Of a DNA stretch of 64,000 nucleotides, positions 46,257 through 55,613 are shown piece by piece. This stretch comes from Mucilaginibacter endophyticus (GTDB lineage: Bacteria; Bacteroidota; Bacteroidia; Sphingobacteriales; Sphingobacteriaceae). A program made the position numbers and the translations under genes. The stretch's first letter is position 1; every line of letters starts with the position of its first letter. The stretch is taken from assembly GCF_003351025.1 (NCBI RefSeq), contig NZ_QPCG01000011.1:1-64000 (forward strand), read 5' to 3'. Below the pieces are notes generated by a model. The model was given only the letters and a program-made list of their open reading frames with translations. It was not told the DNA's origin and ran no database searches.

Positions 46257-47378
46257 TTAATGCCCGCCCCGAACGGTCTTGTTATCGCGCAGCAGCAGTT
46301 CGTGCCCGTCCTTTAGTTTTCCTTTCACGCGTTTGACCTTTTTGGAGAAAAGCCCTTTGGCGGTATTGATCCCCGCCGTCGTCAGCTGCGCCGTCACTGA
46401 TGGGTCGAGGCTCATCATATCCATGGACTGCAGCCCACTGACGGCACCGTCGCGTAGTGCTTCAGCGGTTACGGCTTCCGGCACACTGATGCCTTCCAGG
46501 CCATCCGTCCGGTCATACACCGTCAGGTCGACCGGGATAATGTTTAGCCCTGCATGGATCAGTTTGATATTGATCTTTACCCGCTGGTTGTAGAGGTCGC
46601 CGCTGCCATAGATCAGCTGCCCTTTGGCGAAGAGTTGCCCGTTCAGCCTTACCGAGTCCAGCAGGCGCATGCGGATCACTGTTCCCTGCACGATCTTTTG
46701 GTTGCCCTCGACCACCGCGGGGATCGCCTGGAATTGTTCCGGTGCAGTATTTACGGCTACCTCCGGTGTTTTTTCCTTCAGGCGCTCCGGATGCTGGATA
46801 TCCAGGATTTTTTCCAGCAGGCCGTTCATTTGTTTCAGTTCAGGGTCTTCGCTTACGGTCGCAGGATACCCCATGGAATCCTGATGGCTGTAAACCGTTC
46901 GTTCAGGTATGGCGGCAGCCGCCGGCGCAGGCGGTTTGTTGATCACCGATTGTAACCGGCTTAGGCGCTGGCTGATCCTGGCGGCATTGGCCGCAGGGTC
47001 ATCGTTATTCCCGGCAGCCTGGTCGACAAAATAAGTGGCTTGGCGGGGGGGAAAAGAAAAGCTGTTATCCGGCGGCGCTAAAGTTCCGCTGTCCGCGCCG
47101 CGTTTGAAAAAAGGGTCTGTCTTGCGCAGTTGGGCTTGTTTATCGGAGTCGGCGCGGGCGCGGTCGTAAAAGCTCATTTTGTCGCCGTCCGGATCGCCGC
47201 CCAGTAAGGCGGATGGTATTTTGTACTGGAGGTTGTGCCGGGCCCCGGTTTGCGGCTCCGGGCCTTTGCCGCCGCCGAAGGCCCAGAAGCATACGGTGCT
47301 CAGGCAAAAAATAACAAGCGGCATGACCAGCAGCGCTTTGCGCTGGCGTTGCAGTTTTAAAGGGTTTTTGGTTTCCAT
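46257..47378 (-). CDS. traM: Conjugative transposon protein TraM
   Basis: A 373-residue protein: short cytosolic start, one membrane helix (LLVMPLVIFCLSTVCFWAF), a low-complexity linker, and a C-terminal domain with VEGNQKIVQGTVIRMRLLDS and GQLIYGSGDLYNQRVKINI. This is TraM of the Bacteroidota CTn transfer system, similar to VirB10-type channel proteins. It directly follows traK. Confidence 0.9.
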   Translation of the reverse strand: METKNPLKLQRQRKALLVMPLVIFCLSTVCFWAFGGGKGPEPQTGARHNLQYKIPSALLGGDPDGDKMSFYDRARADSDKQAQLRKTDPFFKRGADSGTLAPPDNSFSFPPRQATYFVDQAAGNNDDPAANAARISQRLSRLQSVINKPPAPAAAAIPERTVYSHQDSMGYPATVSEDPELKQMNGLLEKILDIQHPERLKEKTPEVAVNTAPEQFQAIPAVVEGNQKIVQGTVIRMRLLDSVRLNGQLFAKGQLIYGSGDLYNQRVKINIKLIHAGLNIIPVDLTVYDRTDGLEGISVPEAVTAEALRDGAVSGLQSMDMMSLDPSVTAQLTTAGINTAKGLFSKKVKRVKGKLKDGHELLLRDNKTVRGGH

Positions 47379-47379
47379 G

Positions 47380-47997
47380 TTAATGATTGCTGATGGTTAA
47401 AACTTTGTTTTCTATGGTGGTCCAGTGCTCGATGAGGAAGCCAAGGAGGTTATTGTCGCTGCGTTCGACTTCGCGAAGGTCGCCTTCGGTGATGAGGCTT
47501 TGCGCGACTTGGCTGGTAGACCGTATGATGCGCAGGGTGGCGTAGCACCGGAAATGGTAAGGACTGGCGCGGGTATCGACCTGTACGCTGTCGACGTTGA
47601 GGCGCTGGCTGATGTTGCCGGCGATGATATTGGCGTAATAGCCGCTGACCGAAAGGCTGTCGTAGACTTTGCGGGCGGAGTTATCCGCGAGGTAGAGGGC
47701 GCGGGAAAGGTTCCGCTTGTTGACCTTTTCGTCGGGGTCGAGCGTAAAGAACAGCTCGTGGAAGGCACGGACATGGCCGCGGGCGGTGAGGGGCAGGTAC
47801 TCGCTGCGTTCGACGGCTTTGGCTGACCAGGCGGTATTGCCGGAAAGGACGTAAACCTTTTTTTGCAGGTCGACGGATTCGGATTTCAGGAGCCAGGCCA
47901 TCAAGCAGACGGTGGCAAAGGCCAGCAGGACGATGACGATGCTGAAAATACGCACGTGCTGGAAGGCCGTTTCCAGGTTTTTGAGTTTCTTGAACAT
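47380..47997 (-). CDS. traK: Conjugative transposon protein TraK
   Basis: A 205-residue membrane protein: helix IFSIVIVLLAFATVCLMAWLL, then KVYVLSGNTAWSAKAVERSEYLPLTARGHVRAFHELFF, the diagnostic TraK segment. It is a VirB8-like channel component and lies two bases after traJ. Confidence 0.93.
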   Translation of the reverse strand: MFKKLKNLETAFQHVRIFSIVIVLLAFATVCLMAWLLKSESVDLQKKVYVLSGNTAWSAKAVERSEYLPLTARGHVRAFHELFFTLDPDEKVNKRNLSRALYLADNSARKVYDSLSVSGYYANIIAGNISQRLNVDSVQVDTRASPYHFRCYATLRIIRSTSQVAQSLITEGDLREVERSDNNLLGFLIEHWTTIENKVLTISNH

Positions 47998-47999
47998 GG

Positions 48000-49124
48000 C
48001 TATTGGGATTTTGGGGACGAGCCTTTCAGCTTTTCCGTGTTGTAATTATTGTCTTGAGTTTGTTTGCTGTTGCTTTGCTGGTTGTTGACCTGGCTGTTGC
48101 CGGCAAAAGCGTTCCGCATGATGGAGCCGCTGAACCAGGAAACGGCCATCGAAGCCATCGCGGAGGTTTTGTTGAAGAGGGCGTGCCCGCCGACGTTCAT
48201 GATGTAGTTGGCAATGCCGGGTACGGTGAAGTAACCGAGGATACCGATCAGCAGGAAGATCAGGTATGCCGTGCTGGTATTACCGAATTCGTTACCGCCG
48301 AGGTTCCCGCTTTGGATGGCCAGCAGCATATTGACCTGGATTTTGGCAATGATGGCGCCGAAGATGTTGGCGACGGGCAGCCACATGAATACGTTGACGT
48401 AACGTGCGATCCATTGCTTCAGGGTATGCTGGAAGCCGTCGAAGATGCTCAGCCCGAAGCAGAGCGGGCCGAGGATGGCCAGTACGATGAGTTTAAATGT
48501 GCGGATCGTGTCAAGGCAAAGGGCGGCTGACTGGAAGAGGACATTCAGGACTTCGTAGAGGAATTTACGTGCCCAGTTCTTCATGCTCCAGCCGGAAAAG
48601 GCATCCGAAATGGGGTTGCCCGCGCTTGCATCGGTGCCGTCGGGGTGGCTGTACTGGTACCATTTGTCCGGGTCGGAATTGAGTTCGTCGGGCGTTTGCT
48701 CATTGTCGGCCTGCGGTTGTTCGCTGAGCATCTGCCCGATGGCCTGGTTGGAATTGGTGACCATATTTTCCGTCGCGGTCACTACCGGTTGCAGTACGCC
48801 GTTCATCAGGCGGAGCACCAGCGGGAAAAAGGCGACGCAAAAGCCGATGGCGAATGGGCGCAGCAGGGGGTAATAATCGACGGGTTCGGCTGCGGCGAGG
48901 TGTTTCCAGACACGCGCGGCGATATACCACAGGGCGGCGAAACCGCCGATGGCGCGGGCGACGCCGATCATATCGCTGCAAAGCGGAATCATCTGGTCGT
49001 AAAGCTGGCTGAGCATGCCCTGCAGGCTGTGCAGCTCGTCGGCGACGCCTTCGGCATGGGAACGTAATGGGCAAAGCGCAGCCAGCGTTGCCAATGCGGC
49101 AACCGTTAATAGTTTCTTTTTCAT
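48000..49124 (-). CDS. traJ: Conjugative transposon protein TraJ
   Basis: A 374-residue multi-helix membrane protein, VirB6-like. Signal-like start (LLTVAALATLAALCPLRSHA), LHSLQGMLSQLYDQMIPLCSDMIGVA, then FVYE-type helices and IVLAILGPLCFGLSIFDGF. Length and layout fit TraJ. It precedes traK. Confidence 0.93.
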   Translation of the reverse strand: MKKKLLTVAALATLAALCPLRSHAEGVADELHSLQGMLSQLYDQMIPLCSDMIGVARAIGGFAALWYIAARVWKHLAAAEPVDYYPLLRPFAIGFCVAFFPLVLRLMNGVLQPVVTATENMVTNSNQAIGQMLSEQPQADNEQTPDELNSDPDKWYQYSHPDGTDASAGNPISDAFSGWSMKNWARKFLYEVLNVLFQSAALCLDTIRTFKLIVLAILGPLCFGLSIFDGFQHTLKQWIARYVNVFMWLPVANIFGAIIAKIQVNMLLAIQSGNLGGNEFGNTSTAYLIFLLIGILGYFTVPGIANYIMNVGGHALFNKTSAMASMAVSWFSGSIMRNAFAGNSQVNNQQSNSKQTQDNNYNTEKLKGSSPKSQ

Positions 49125-49128
49125 GGGA

Positions 49129-49785
49129 TCAGGGTTTAAAGCCGTAAATAGATTGGAGCGCCTGTCTGTCCTGTTCGGTCAACGCCCGTTGTTTCGCCAT
49201 GGCGGATGCCTGGTCGTTGAACCGCCGCAGGTACGTGAGCTGGTTATGGCTTTCGAGGTATAGCCGGTCGATGGCCCTGAGCCGTTCGGCATCGCTCATC
49301 CGCAGCTGGCTGTCCGTGACGATCATGGCCAGGTTATCGAGGTTTTGCAGGCTGGCGCTGATGAGGTTATTGTAGACTTTCATCATATAAGCCAGTTCAG
49401 CGGGCTTGAAGCGGCCGCTCCGGCTGAATGAGCCGGAAACCTGCCGGTACACGCCGACGAGCCTGGTTTGATCGCTGATGATATCCGTAATGCGGGGGTA
49501 CTTGCGCACGGTTGGGCTGACCAGGTAAAGGCCGTCCAGGAATACCTGGTGCAGGCTGAAGTTGCCCTGCGCAACGCCTTTTACGGCGTTATAACCTTTG
49601 GACAAAACCGCGTAGCCTTGGTACATCTGGCTGAGGATATTTTTCAGGCTGGCCAGTTTTTCATAGTCGAGTATGAGTTGCTGGATGCAATCTTCGACGG
49701 ATTGCGCTTTGCTTGGCTGCGGCAGCATACCGCAGAGCCCTGCCGTCAGCAGGATGGTAAAAATTAACTTTTTCATCGCTTTCAA
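49129..49785 (-). CDS. TraI-like exported conjugation protein, copy 3
   Basis: A 218-residue exported helical protein: signal peptide (LIFTILLTAGLCGMLPQPSKA), then FKPAELAYMMKVYNNLISAS, NLDNLAMI, MSDAERLRAIDRLY and a tail ending YGFKP. It shares the layout and the xxDAERL and YG tail motifs with the two genes upstream. Such proteins are annotated TraI or TerB-like in CTns and are thought to be periplasmic transfer components. Confidence 0.75.
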   Translation of the reverse strand: MKAMKKLIFTILLTAGLCGMLPQPSKAQSVEDCIQQLILDYEKLASLKNILSQMYQGYAVLSKGYNAVKGVAQGNFSLHQVFLDGLYLVSPTVRKYPRITDIISDQTRLVGVYRQVSGSFSRSGRFKPAELAYMMKVYNNLISASLQNLDNLAMIVTDSQLRMSDAERLRAIDRLYLESHNQLTYLRRFNDQASAMAKQRALTEQDRQALQSIYGFKP

Positions 49786-49809
49786 GATCTCCTTTCACCT
49801 TTGTTTTGG

Positions 49810-50481
49810 TTATTGTAGGCCGTAAAGCCTTTTCATTTGTTCGCGTTCTTTTTGCTGCTGCTGTCGATGGAGCGCCAGTTTGCGGCATTTGGCCGTGAAG
49901 TAAGCTGCAAAGTCATGTTTGTCCTTCATGCGTTCATAGCTTTTATCCAGCCGGTCCAGTCGTTGGGCATCGTTCAATTGCAATTTGCCGGGTGTGAGCA
50001 CATCGGTCAGTTCGTCCATATCCGTTTTACATTTGGCAAGCAGTCCGGTGCTCACCTGATCGAGATATTGCAGTTCTTTTGGATTAAGCAGTTTTTGTTT
50101 GGCCTGCCATTGTTTTTCGTTCGCAAAAAGCGAACGGATCTGCTGGTACAGGCTGTCGGTGGCGCGGCTTTTTTGGTCGTTTTTCACCACGGGCGCAACC
50201 TGCTGCAAAGCATTGAAATAAGTAGTATGCAGGACAAATGTGCCGTTCTTCAGGTCATGCGCTGCCGTCAGGCCTTTATCGGTGATGGTGTAACCGGTTT
50301 TAATCGCGCCCAGGTAGAGCTGGTAAGCGGCGAGTTGTTCTGCCATCAGTTTTTTCTTCGTGACCTGCTGGCTGAAGAAGCCGCCGAGAAATTGGGCTTT
50401 GGCCGGCGTGGTGCAGAGGCAGGCGAGGGAAAAAATAAAGATGGCGGCTAAGCGCGCGGCTTTGCTGAATGGATTTTTCAT
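49810..50481 (-). CDS. TraI-like exported conjugation protein, copy 2
   Basis: A 223-residue paralogue: signal peptide (AAIFIFSLACLCTTPAKA), GLTAAHDLKNGTFVLHTTYF, LNPKELQYLDQVSTGLLAK, LNDAQRLDRLDKSYERM, tail MKRLYGLQ. It is the most divergent of the three. It shares the motif order of copy 3. Confidence 0.7.
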   Translation of the reverse strand: MKNPFSKAARLAAIFIFSLACLCTTPAKAQFLGGFFSQQVTKKKLMAEQLAAYQLYLGAIKTGYTITDKGLTAAHDLKNGTFVLHTTYFNALQQVAPVVKNDQKSRATDSLYQQIRSLFANEKQWQAKQKLLNPKELQYLDQVSTGLLAKCKTDMDELTDVLTPGKLQLNDAQRLDRLDKSYERMKDKHDFAAYFTAKCRKLALHRQQQQKEREQMKRLYGLQ

Positions 50482-50492
50482 ATGGGTTGGTT

Positions 50493-51167
50493 TTATTGTA
50501 TCCCGTAAAATTGTTTCACCGCCGCGCGGTCGCGGCCGTCTTTGGCACGCTGAAAGCTCAGCGCGGCGTTCTGCCGGTTGAACTGTCGCAGGTGGTCGAG
50601 GTTCGTTTGCATGGCTTTGGCCGCCAGGCTGATCCGCTCCAACCGTTCGGCATCGTCCATCTGCGCGGCGAGGTCGCTGATGACCGTAATGGTTTCGTCG
50701 AGGTTGCGCAGGCTTTCCTGTAAGATGCCGCTATAGATATTGCCCATGTATTTCAGTTCTGTTGGGCTGAAATGCGGGTCGCGCCGGAACAGCGCATTGG
50801 CGTTCCGGTATTCGCTGAGGACCTGGCTTTGCTGGCTGATAATACGCTTAACCGCGTCGTAATCCACGATGAGCCTCCGCACTTTGGACAGTTCCCGGTA
50901 ATAACCGGCATAGAGGTCTTTTTCCTTGGTGAGCCAATCGGCGATCCCGTTCAGGCTGTTGAGGTGCAGGGTGTTTTCGACCTGTTGTTCGGCGTTTTGC
51001 AGCGCGATGGTCTGGTTTTGCAGGCGCTGCACTTTGATGTCGATAGCGACGATCACCTTTTTGATCAGGCCGGTAAAAGCGCTGGCGGCAGGTACCTGCG
51101 CTTTGGCTTCAGGCGTGGCCGTCAGATACAACATGCCGGCAACCAGGATGATGATATGTCTTTTCAT
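50493..51167 (-). CDS. TraI-like exported conjugation protein, copy 1
   Basis: A 224-residue paralogue: signal peptide (IIILVAGMLYLTATPEAKA), a long Gln-rich helix (KVQRLQNQTIALQNAEQQVENTL), FSPTELKYMGNIYSGILQES, MDDAERLERISLAAKAM and tail VKQFYGIQ. The start overlaps the traG stop by four bases (ATGA). It has the longest coiled segment of the three and most resembles canonical CTn TraI. Confidence 0.75.
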   Translation of the reverse strand: MKRHIIILVAGMLYLTATPEAKAQVPAASAFTGLIKKVIVAIDIKVQRLQNQTIALQNAEQQVENTLHLNSLNGIADWLTKEKDLYAGYYRELSKVRRLIVDYDAVKRIISQQSQVLSEYRNANALFRRDPHFSPTELKYMGNIYSGILQESLRNLDETITVISDLAAQMDDAERLERISLAAKAMQTNLDHLRQFNRQNAALSFQRAKDGRDRAAVKQFYGIQ

Positions 51168-53617
51168 GATGCTGCTGAATTAAGTTTCCCGGCCACCAGC
51201 GCGGCGATGCCCGCCTCGATGCCGCCGTGTTTTTCCGCGTATTCCCGGACTTGCACCCGCTCTTTGCCCTCCGTAGTAAAGGCGTAATATTCTTCCGGGC
51301 AAAGTTCATTCTTGTAGACTTTCATGATCTGCCCGCCGATATCCACGAAAATCTCCCGGTTATCCTTGTTGACCGACAGCAGGATGGTTTTGCCTTTATC
51401 CGAGAGGCCGAGGGCGTTTTGCAGTTTGTCGAACTTGCCCTGGAACTTGCGCATATCCATTAAGATTTTGATATCGGCGTTATTGATAATAGCATCCTTA
51501 ATGACCGGCGAGGAGATCAGGTCGTCCAGTTCCTGGGTGATGACGATAGGTACCCCGTTAAACTTACGGATGGTTTTGAAGGCGTAGCGCAGGAATTCGG
51601 CCATACCCGATTTGGCGATGGCCTTCCAGGCTTCGTCTATCGTGAGGACTTTACGGATGCCGGCCAGCTTCCGCATTTTCGATATGAACAATTCCATAAT
51701 GATGAGCGTCACGACCGGGAAAAGGATCGGGTGGTCTTTGATCTGGTCGAGTTCGAACACAATGAAGGGCTGGCTGAGCAGGTCGAGGTTTTCCCTGGCG
51801 TTCAGCAGGTAATCGAATTCCCCGCCTTTATAATAAGGCCTTAGTACGTACAGAAAATTGTCCATATCAAACGCGCTTTCTTTTACCCGGTGGCTTTTCA
51901 GCACTTCACGATAGTCGCGTTCCAGGTATTCATAGAAAGAATCGAAGCCTGGGAATACCGTGGCGTTTTGTGCTAAATACACATAATAGCCCTGCAAGGC
52001 ATTGGAGAGGGCCACGTATTCCGCCCGGTTGAACGTTTCGTTTTCCCCTTTCCAAAGTGATACCAGCAAAGCTTTGAGGCTCTCCTTTTTTTCCGTATCC
52101 AGCACTTCTCCCTTGGATAAATAAAATGGGTTGAAGCGGATGGGATCATTTTCGGTATAAGTGAAATAATACCCTTTTAGCGCCTCGCAGAGCCCGAGGT
52201 AACTGCCGCCGATATCGACGGTCACACAATGCGCGCCCTGGTCGTAAAGTGAGCGCAGGATGTGGTTGACCGTCATCGATTTGCCGCCACCTGAAGTGCC
52301 GCAAACCAGTGTGCCCATATTGGAGGTGATCCCTTCCTTTCGGGGGGCGTCGAACAGGTCGGCATAGACCGGTTTGCCGGATAAGCGGTCGCAGAAGCGG
52401 ATGCCGTCCAAGGGGTTGGCGCTTTTATAATTGCTTTCGAGATTGAGAAAGCAGGCGGCTTGTTCGGCAAACGTATCGAAGGTGTCGTTGACCGGGAAAT
52501 CGCCCGCATTGCCGGGGATACCTGCCCACCAGATCTGCGCGGCGCCGTCGGTTTCCGGTTTAGCGGAGGCATCCATCGCGGCCATCGCCGATAAGACCTG
52601 GTTGCCTTTGCTCAACAGTTGTTCCCGGTCATCCGACCAGACCATCACGTTAAAATGTGCTTTCACCGGCAGTCGCTGGCTGCCGATGGCCTCGTTGAGG
52701 TAATCGTTCGTGGCCTCCAGCGAGATGGCGTTCTCGCGGGAATAAGCCGAGAGCGATTGCAGGCGCAGCCTTTTCTTTTCCAGTTTTTTGAGCGTGGCCT
52801 GTGCATCGCCGACAAAAATGTATTGGTTATAGATATGGCTGGTTTGAAGTAAAAGCCCGAGCCGGGCGGCAAAGCTCACCGGGAATTTGGTCTGGTCGGT
52901 GGAATAGGGCTCGTAGGTCAGGCGGGAACCGCAATATGGCGGCAGGCTTTCGGTATCGCCCAAAGTATAGATGGCCAGCCGCCGGTTGCCGATACGCACC
53001 GTTTCGTCAAAAGTGATATCCTGGTACAAGGCCTGGTCATCGCTTTCGGCCAGGAAACAATAACGTTCGATCAGCCCGGTTTTCCTCAGCTGGCTTTGCA
53101 GCTTGGCGGCGGTCAGGGGCGTAACTTTGAGCAGGCGGGTGTCTTCTAGCAGGCGTTTGAACTGGGCGGCCACATCCCGGAATTCGCGGACGGCTTGCGG
53201 GCCTAACATTTCGCGGGGTATCAGGGTCGGCCGGATCAGGCTGGAAAATAGCGAGCCGCTGGGTTTACTGCCCTTCGGTTTTTTGGTCAGGTAAACGATG
53301 CAGTCGTGCGCGAGGTAGGGCCTGCCTTCAAAGTAACGACTGCTGGCTTGGTTCAGAAAAGTAGGATGGCCTGCGGTTTCGCCCACTTTTGTTTTTTGCT
53401 TAAAAAACCAATCCTGTTTATGTAGCACGCTGTCTTTGGGCAATGCCCGGATAGCTTTTACCCAGGCCTGGTGCAGGTTTTCGTAATCCTCATCCGAGAG
53501 CGTGAACACTTCCGGCAGGCTGATGCGGAAGGCCAGCGTAAACTCGCCCTGTTTGGATAAGATGGCGTCGTTTTCGATCCCCAGGATGGGCAGTATGTTT
53601 TTCAGTTGTTTTTCCAT
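51164..53617 (-). CDS. traG: TraG-family conjugation ATPase (VirB4-like)
   Basis: An 817-residue ATPase from the ATG at 53617 (MEKQLKNILPILG). Walker A GTSGGGKSMTV near residue 440, Walker B KVLTIDEAWKAI near 640, and FVITQELDDL-type motif near 680 (IVITQELDDLI). It powers assembly of the CTn transfer channel. It appears intact, unlike many genes around it. Confidence 0.93.
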   Translation of the reverse strand: MEKQLKNILPILGIENDAILSKQGEFTLAFRISLPEVFTLSDEDYENLHQAWVKAIRALPKDSVLHKQDWFFKQKTKVGETAGHPTFLNQASSRYFEGRPYLAHDCIVYLTKKPKGSKPSGSLFSSLIRPTLIPREMLGPQAVREFRDVAAQFKRLLEDTRLLKVTPLTAAKLQSQLRKTGLIERYCFLAESDDQALYQDITFDETVRIGNRRLAIYTLGDTESLPPYCGSRLTYEPYSTDQTKFPVSFAARLGLLLQTSHIYNQYIFVGDAQATLKKLEKKRLRLQSLSAYSRENAISLEATNDYLNEAIGSQRLPVKAHFNVMVWSDDREQLLSKGNQVLSAMAAMDASAKPETDGAAQIWWAGIPGNAGDFPVNDTFDTFAEQAACFLNLESNYKSANPLDGIRFCDRLSGKPVYADLFDAPRKEGITSNMGTLVCGTSGGGKSMTVNHILRSLYDQGAHCVTVDIGGSYLGLCEALKGYYFTYTENDPIRFNPFYLSKGEVLDTEKKESLKALLVSLWKGENETFNRAEYVALSNALQGYYVYLAQNATVFPGFDSFYEYLERDYREVLKSHRVKESAFDMDNFLYVLRPYYKGGEFDYLLNARENLDLLSQPFIVFELDQIKDHPILFPVVTLIIMELFISKMRKLAGIRKVLTIDEAWKAIAKSGMAEFLRYAFKTIRKFNGVPIVITQELDDLISSPVIKDAIINNADIKILMDMRKFQGKFDKLQNALGLSDKGKTILLSVNKDNREIFVDIGGQIMKVYKNELCPEEYYAFTTEGKERVQVREYAEKHGGIEAGIAALVAGKLNSAAS

Positions 53618-53665
53618 GTCACGTATCTCTTTCACATTTTCAATTGGGCTGGCGAGGGGAATAAA

Positions 53666-54466
53666 TCAAAAGCGGTGGCGGTTGCGCGGCCTGACCTTTT
53701 GCATGTTTTCCTGGTGGTCAAGCTGCAATTGTTCCTTGTTCTGGCGGATCAGCCTCGGAATTTCCGTTTCACTCAGCGGGATGACTTCCGCTTTCAGTTC
53801 TTTTTGGATCGGGTGGCGGCGTAGCAGCCCGCGTTCGTCCATGCCGTAGATCTGCGCAATACCCACCGGGTCGAGCCCGATCTCATTGGGTAGTTTGAGC
53901 TTGATCACACCAGGCGGGAATTCCAGCAGTTTCGGGTCGATGGATACGGTTTGTTTCATCAGCGGTTCATAAAATGCCTCGTAATTCCAGCCGTCATTGG
54001 TCAGTTCAAAAGATTTGAGGCTGATGACCGGGAAGAAGTGCTGCACGTGGCGGAGTTCGTGCAGCCGCAGGTCGACGATGAACTGCTCACCGGCTATGTC
54101 GATGGCCGGCAGGATACCCGCACGTCGCGCTTCGAGCGCATAAGGATCTACGATGATATCGAAATCCGTTTTACCGCGTAGTTGTTCGACGGGCAGCTTG
54201 TACTTTTCGGCCATCCCATGCGGGTCAAGTTCGGCCAGGGTCGGAACGGTGACGCGTTTGATGGGCCGGTCAGGGTCCAGGTTGGTCGTAGCGCAGCAGT
54301 ACACCGTATCGTAATGAAACTGATAATGGTTACCCTTGTCCTGCATGTCGCTGATGAACGAGATCTTATTGTGCGGCCTGTCCGTTTGTCTTAATTCCTG
54401 TTGATGGATATCCACCTCAAAGGACGTGCCTTCTATGGTGAATATCACGGGCTCTTTAAATTTCAT
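53666..54466 (-). CDS. Element-encoded protein with an internal duplication
   Basis: A 266-residue soluble protein of unknown family. Two halves share a pattern: FEVDIHQQELRQ and FIVDLRLHELRH; LAELDPHGMAEKYKLP and EIGLDPVGIAQIYGMD. Each half ends near a short helix. The repeat spacing is about 110-120 residues. It overlaps traF by 11 bases, so it belongs to the transfer operon. Confidence 0.65.
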   Translation of the reverse strand: MKFKEPVIFTIEGTSFEVDIHQQELRQTDRPHNKISFISDMQDKGNHYQFHYDTVYCCATTNLDPDRPIKRVTVPTLAELDPHGMAEKYKLPVEQLRGKTDFDIIVDPYALEARRAGILPAIDIAGEQFIVDLRLHELRHVQHFFPVISLKSFELTNDGWNYEAFYEPLMKQTVSIDPKLLEFPPGVIKLKLPNEIGLDPVGIAQIYGMDERGLLRRHPIQKELKAEVIPLSETEIPRLIRQNKEQLQLDHQENMQKVRPRNRHRF

Positions 54467-54797
54467 ACATCTGTCCTCCTGTAGTTATTTGTTGGAAAAA
54501 GCGGCGGCCGTAGGATTTCAGGACGCGGGGCACCTGCTTGCGGGCCATGGCTTTCATCAGGCCGTGCTCGCCATATTTGCGGCTTAGCGCGAAGATTTTC
54601 ATGGAGCCGAATACTGCCGCGGGGCCGCAAATAATGAAGCAGATGATGGTCCCGGCGCCGATAATGTACAATGCGGCGAACAGGGTCATCAAAGCGGCCA
54701 TCAGCCCGGCGAAATACCAGATGTATTGTGCCCTTAACCCGTGGAACTCGATGCTTTTGTTAATGCCTTTATTAATGGTATAGATGCTGTTGTTCAT
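54456..54797 (-). CDS. traF: Conjugative transposon protein TraF (DUF4133)
   Basis: A 113-residue protein from the ATG at 54797 (MNNSIYTINKGINKSIEFHG). Two adjacent membrane helices: YIWYFAGLMAALMTLFAALYII and IICFIICGPAAVFGSMKIF. This is the VirB3-like DUF4133 protein. Confidence 0.88.
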   Translation of the reverse strand: MNNSIYTINKGINKSIEFHGLRAQYIWYFAGLMAALMTLFAALYIIGAGTIICFIICGPAAVFGSMKIFALSRKYGEHGLMKAMARKQVPRVLKSYGRRFFQQITTGGQMYEI

Positions 54798-54902
54798 GGT
54801 ATCTTTTTTGAGCTTCCTTTGCAGATTGTCTTTTCGTGCCGGTGCTGTTCCGCCCGGCATTGCTGTAAAAGCGGGGCGGGCGAGGGGGAAAAAACGAAAG
54901 GG

Positions 54903-55121
54903 TCAGGGGGGAAAAGCCTCAGGCCAGTTGGAAGCATGGCGTTTCTCCCATTCCTGTTTTTCGCCTGCGGGGTACAATACGGCCTTGATGCTGCCGAAAC
55001 TAGCGTATTTGCGCAGGGCGGCGGTACCGTGCGCGGATAATACATCGCCGGGTTTGTAGACCAGCGCGATGTGGATCGCTTCGATGTTATCGCGTAGTTG
55101 ATGGAATGGGTTAAATGACAT
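54903..55121 (-). CDS. Short N-terminal fragment of a CTn DNA methylase/helicase protein
   Basis: A 72-residue frame: NIEAIHIALVYKPGDVLSAH, ALRKYASFGSIKAVLYPAGEKQEWEKRHASNW. This matches the start of the very large N6-methylase/helicase proteins carried by Bacteroidota CTns, where it is followed by more than 1,000 residues. Here it stops after one small domain. It may be a remnant or a deliberate short version. Confidence 0.5.
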   Translation of the reverse strand: MSFNPFHQLRDNIEAIHIALVYKPGDVLSAHGTAALRKYASFGSIKAVLYPAGEKQEWEKRHASNWPEAFPP

Positions 55122-55128
55122 GAGGGTT

Positions 55129-55575
55129 TTAATTTTCGGTTTGCTGGTTTTCGAGGTATTCAGCGATCATGCCGGTGATAGCTGCGCGCAGGCCGCGATG
55201 GTCTTCATGTTCTTCGCCGAAACCGAAGACTTCGAAGATGGGTTCGCAGCCACCGATGAGGTTGATGAGTTCATAAGTGAGGATGCCACTGCGGTTCAGC
55301 CGCTGGTAGCCCTCCGGGAATTCTTCTTCCAGTAGTTCGCGCATCCAGCTGAAGCGGGAGGGGCGGAGGTCGCGGGTAAGTTCTTCGAGACAAAGCGCTT
55401 CGATCACATAGGCCGGTCGGTTATCCTGTTGCAGCTCTTCGATCAGTCCGCTGATGGAATTGACCTTGGTGCTTAGGTAATGGCTCAAACGGTGGTCTTC
55501 CTGCAAAGCGATGAGCAGGTCGGTATGGTGTTGCACCATATAGCTGTGCAGCTTGCCGATGAGTAATGTTTTCAT
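55129..55575 (-). CDS. DUF1896 protein
   Basis: A 148-residue soluble helical protein: YMVQHHTDLLIALQEDHRLSHYL, IEALCLEELTRDLRPSRFSWMRELLEEEF, YRLNRSGILTYELINLI. These are the landmarks of DUF1896, a CTn-linked family of unknown function. Confidence 0.82.
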   Translation of the reverse strand: MKTLLIGKLHSYMVQHHTDLLIALQEDHRLSHYLSTKVNSISGLIEELQQDNRPAYVIEALCLEELTRDLRPSRFSWMRELLEEEFPEGYQRLNRSGILTYELINLIGGCEPIFEVFGFGEEHEDHRGLRAAITGMIAEYLENQQTEN

Positions 55576-55613
55576 TTTTCTGTTCTTGTGTTAATCCCCC
55601 TTGAGGGTTCGGG

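Noticed and set aside
47412-47826. Long open frames overlapping traK on both strands
   Set aside because: They are caused by GC-rich codon use in traK, and their composition (Ser/Pro/Thr or Asp/Val rich) is typical of shadow frames.
48003-49067. Long plus-strand frames opposite traJ
   Set aside because: TraJ on the minus strand is unambiguous; the opposite frames have no recognisable domain.
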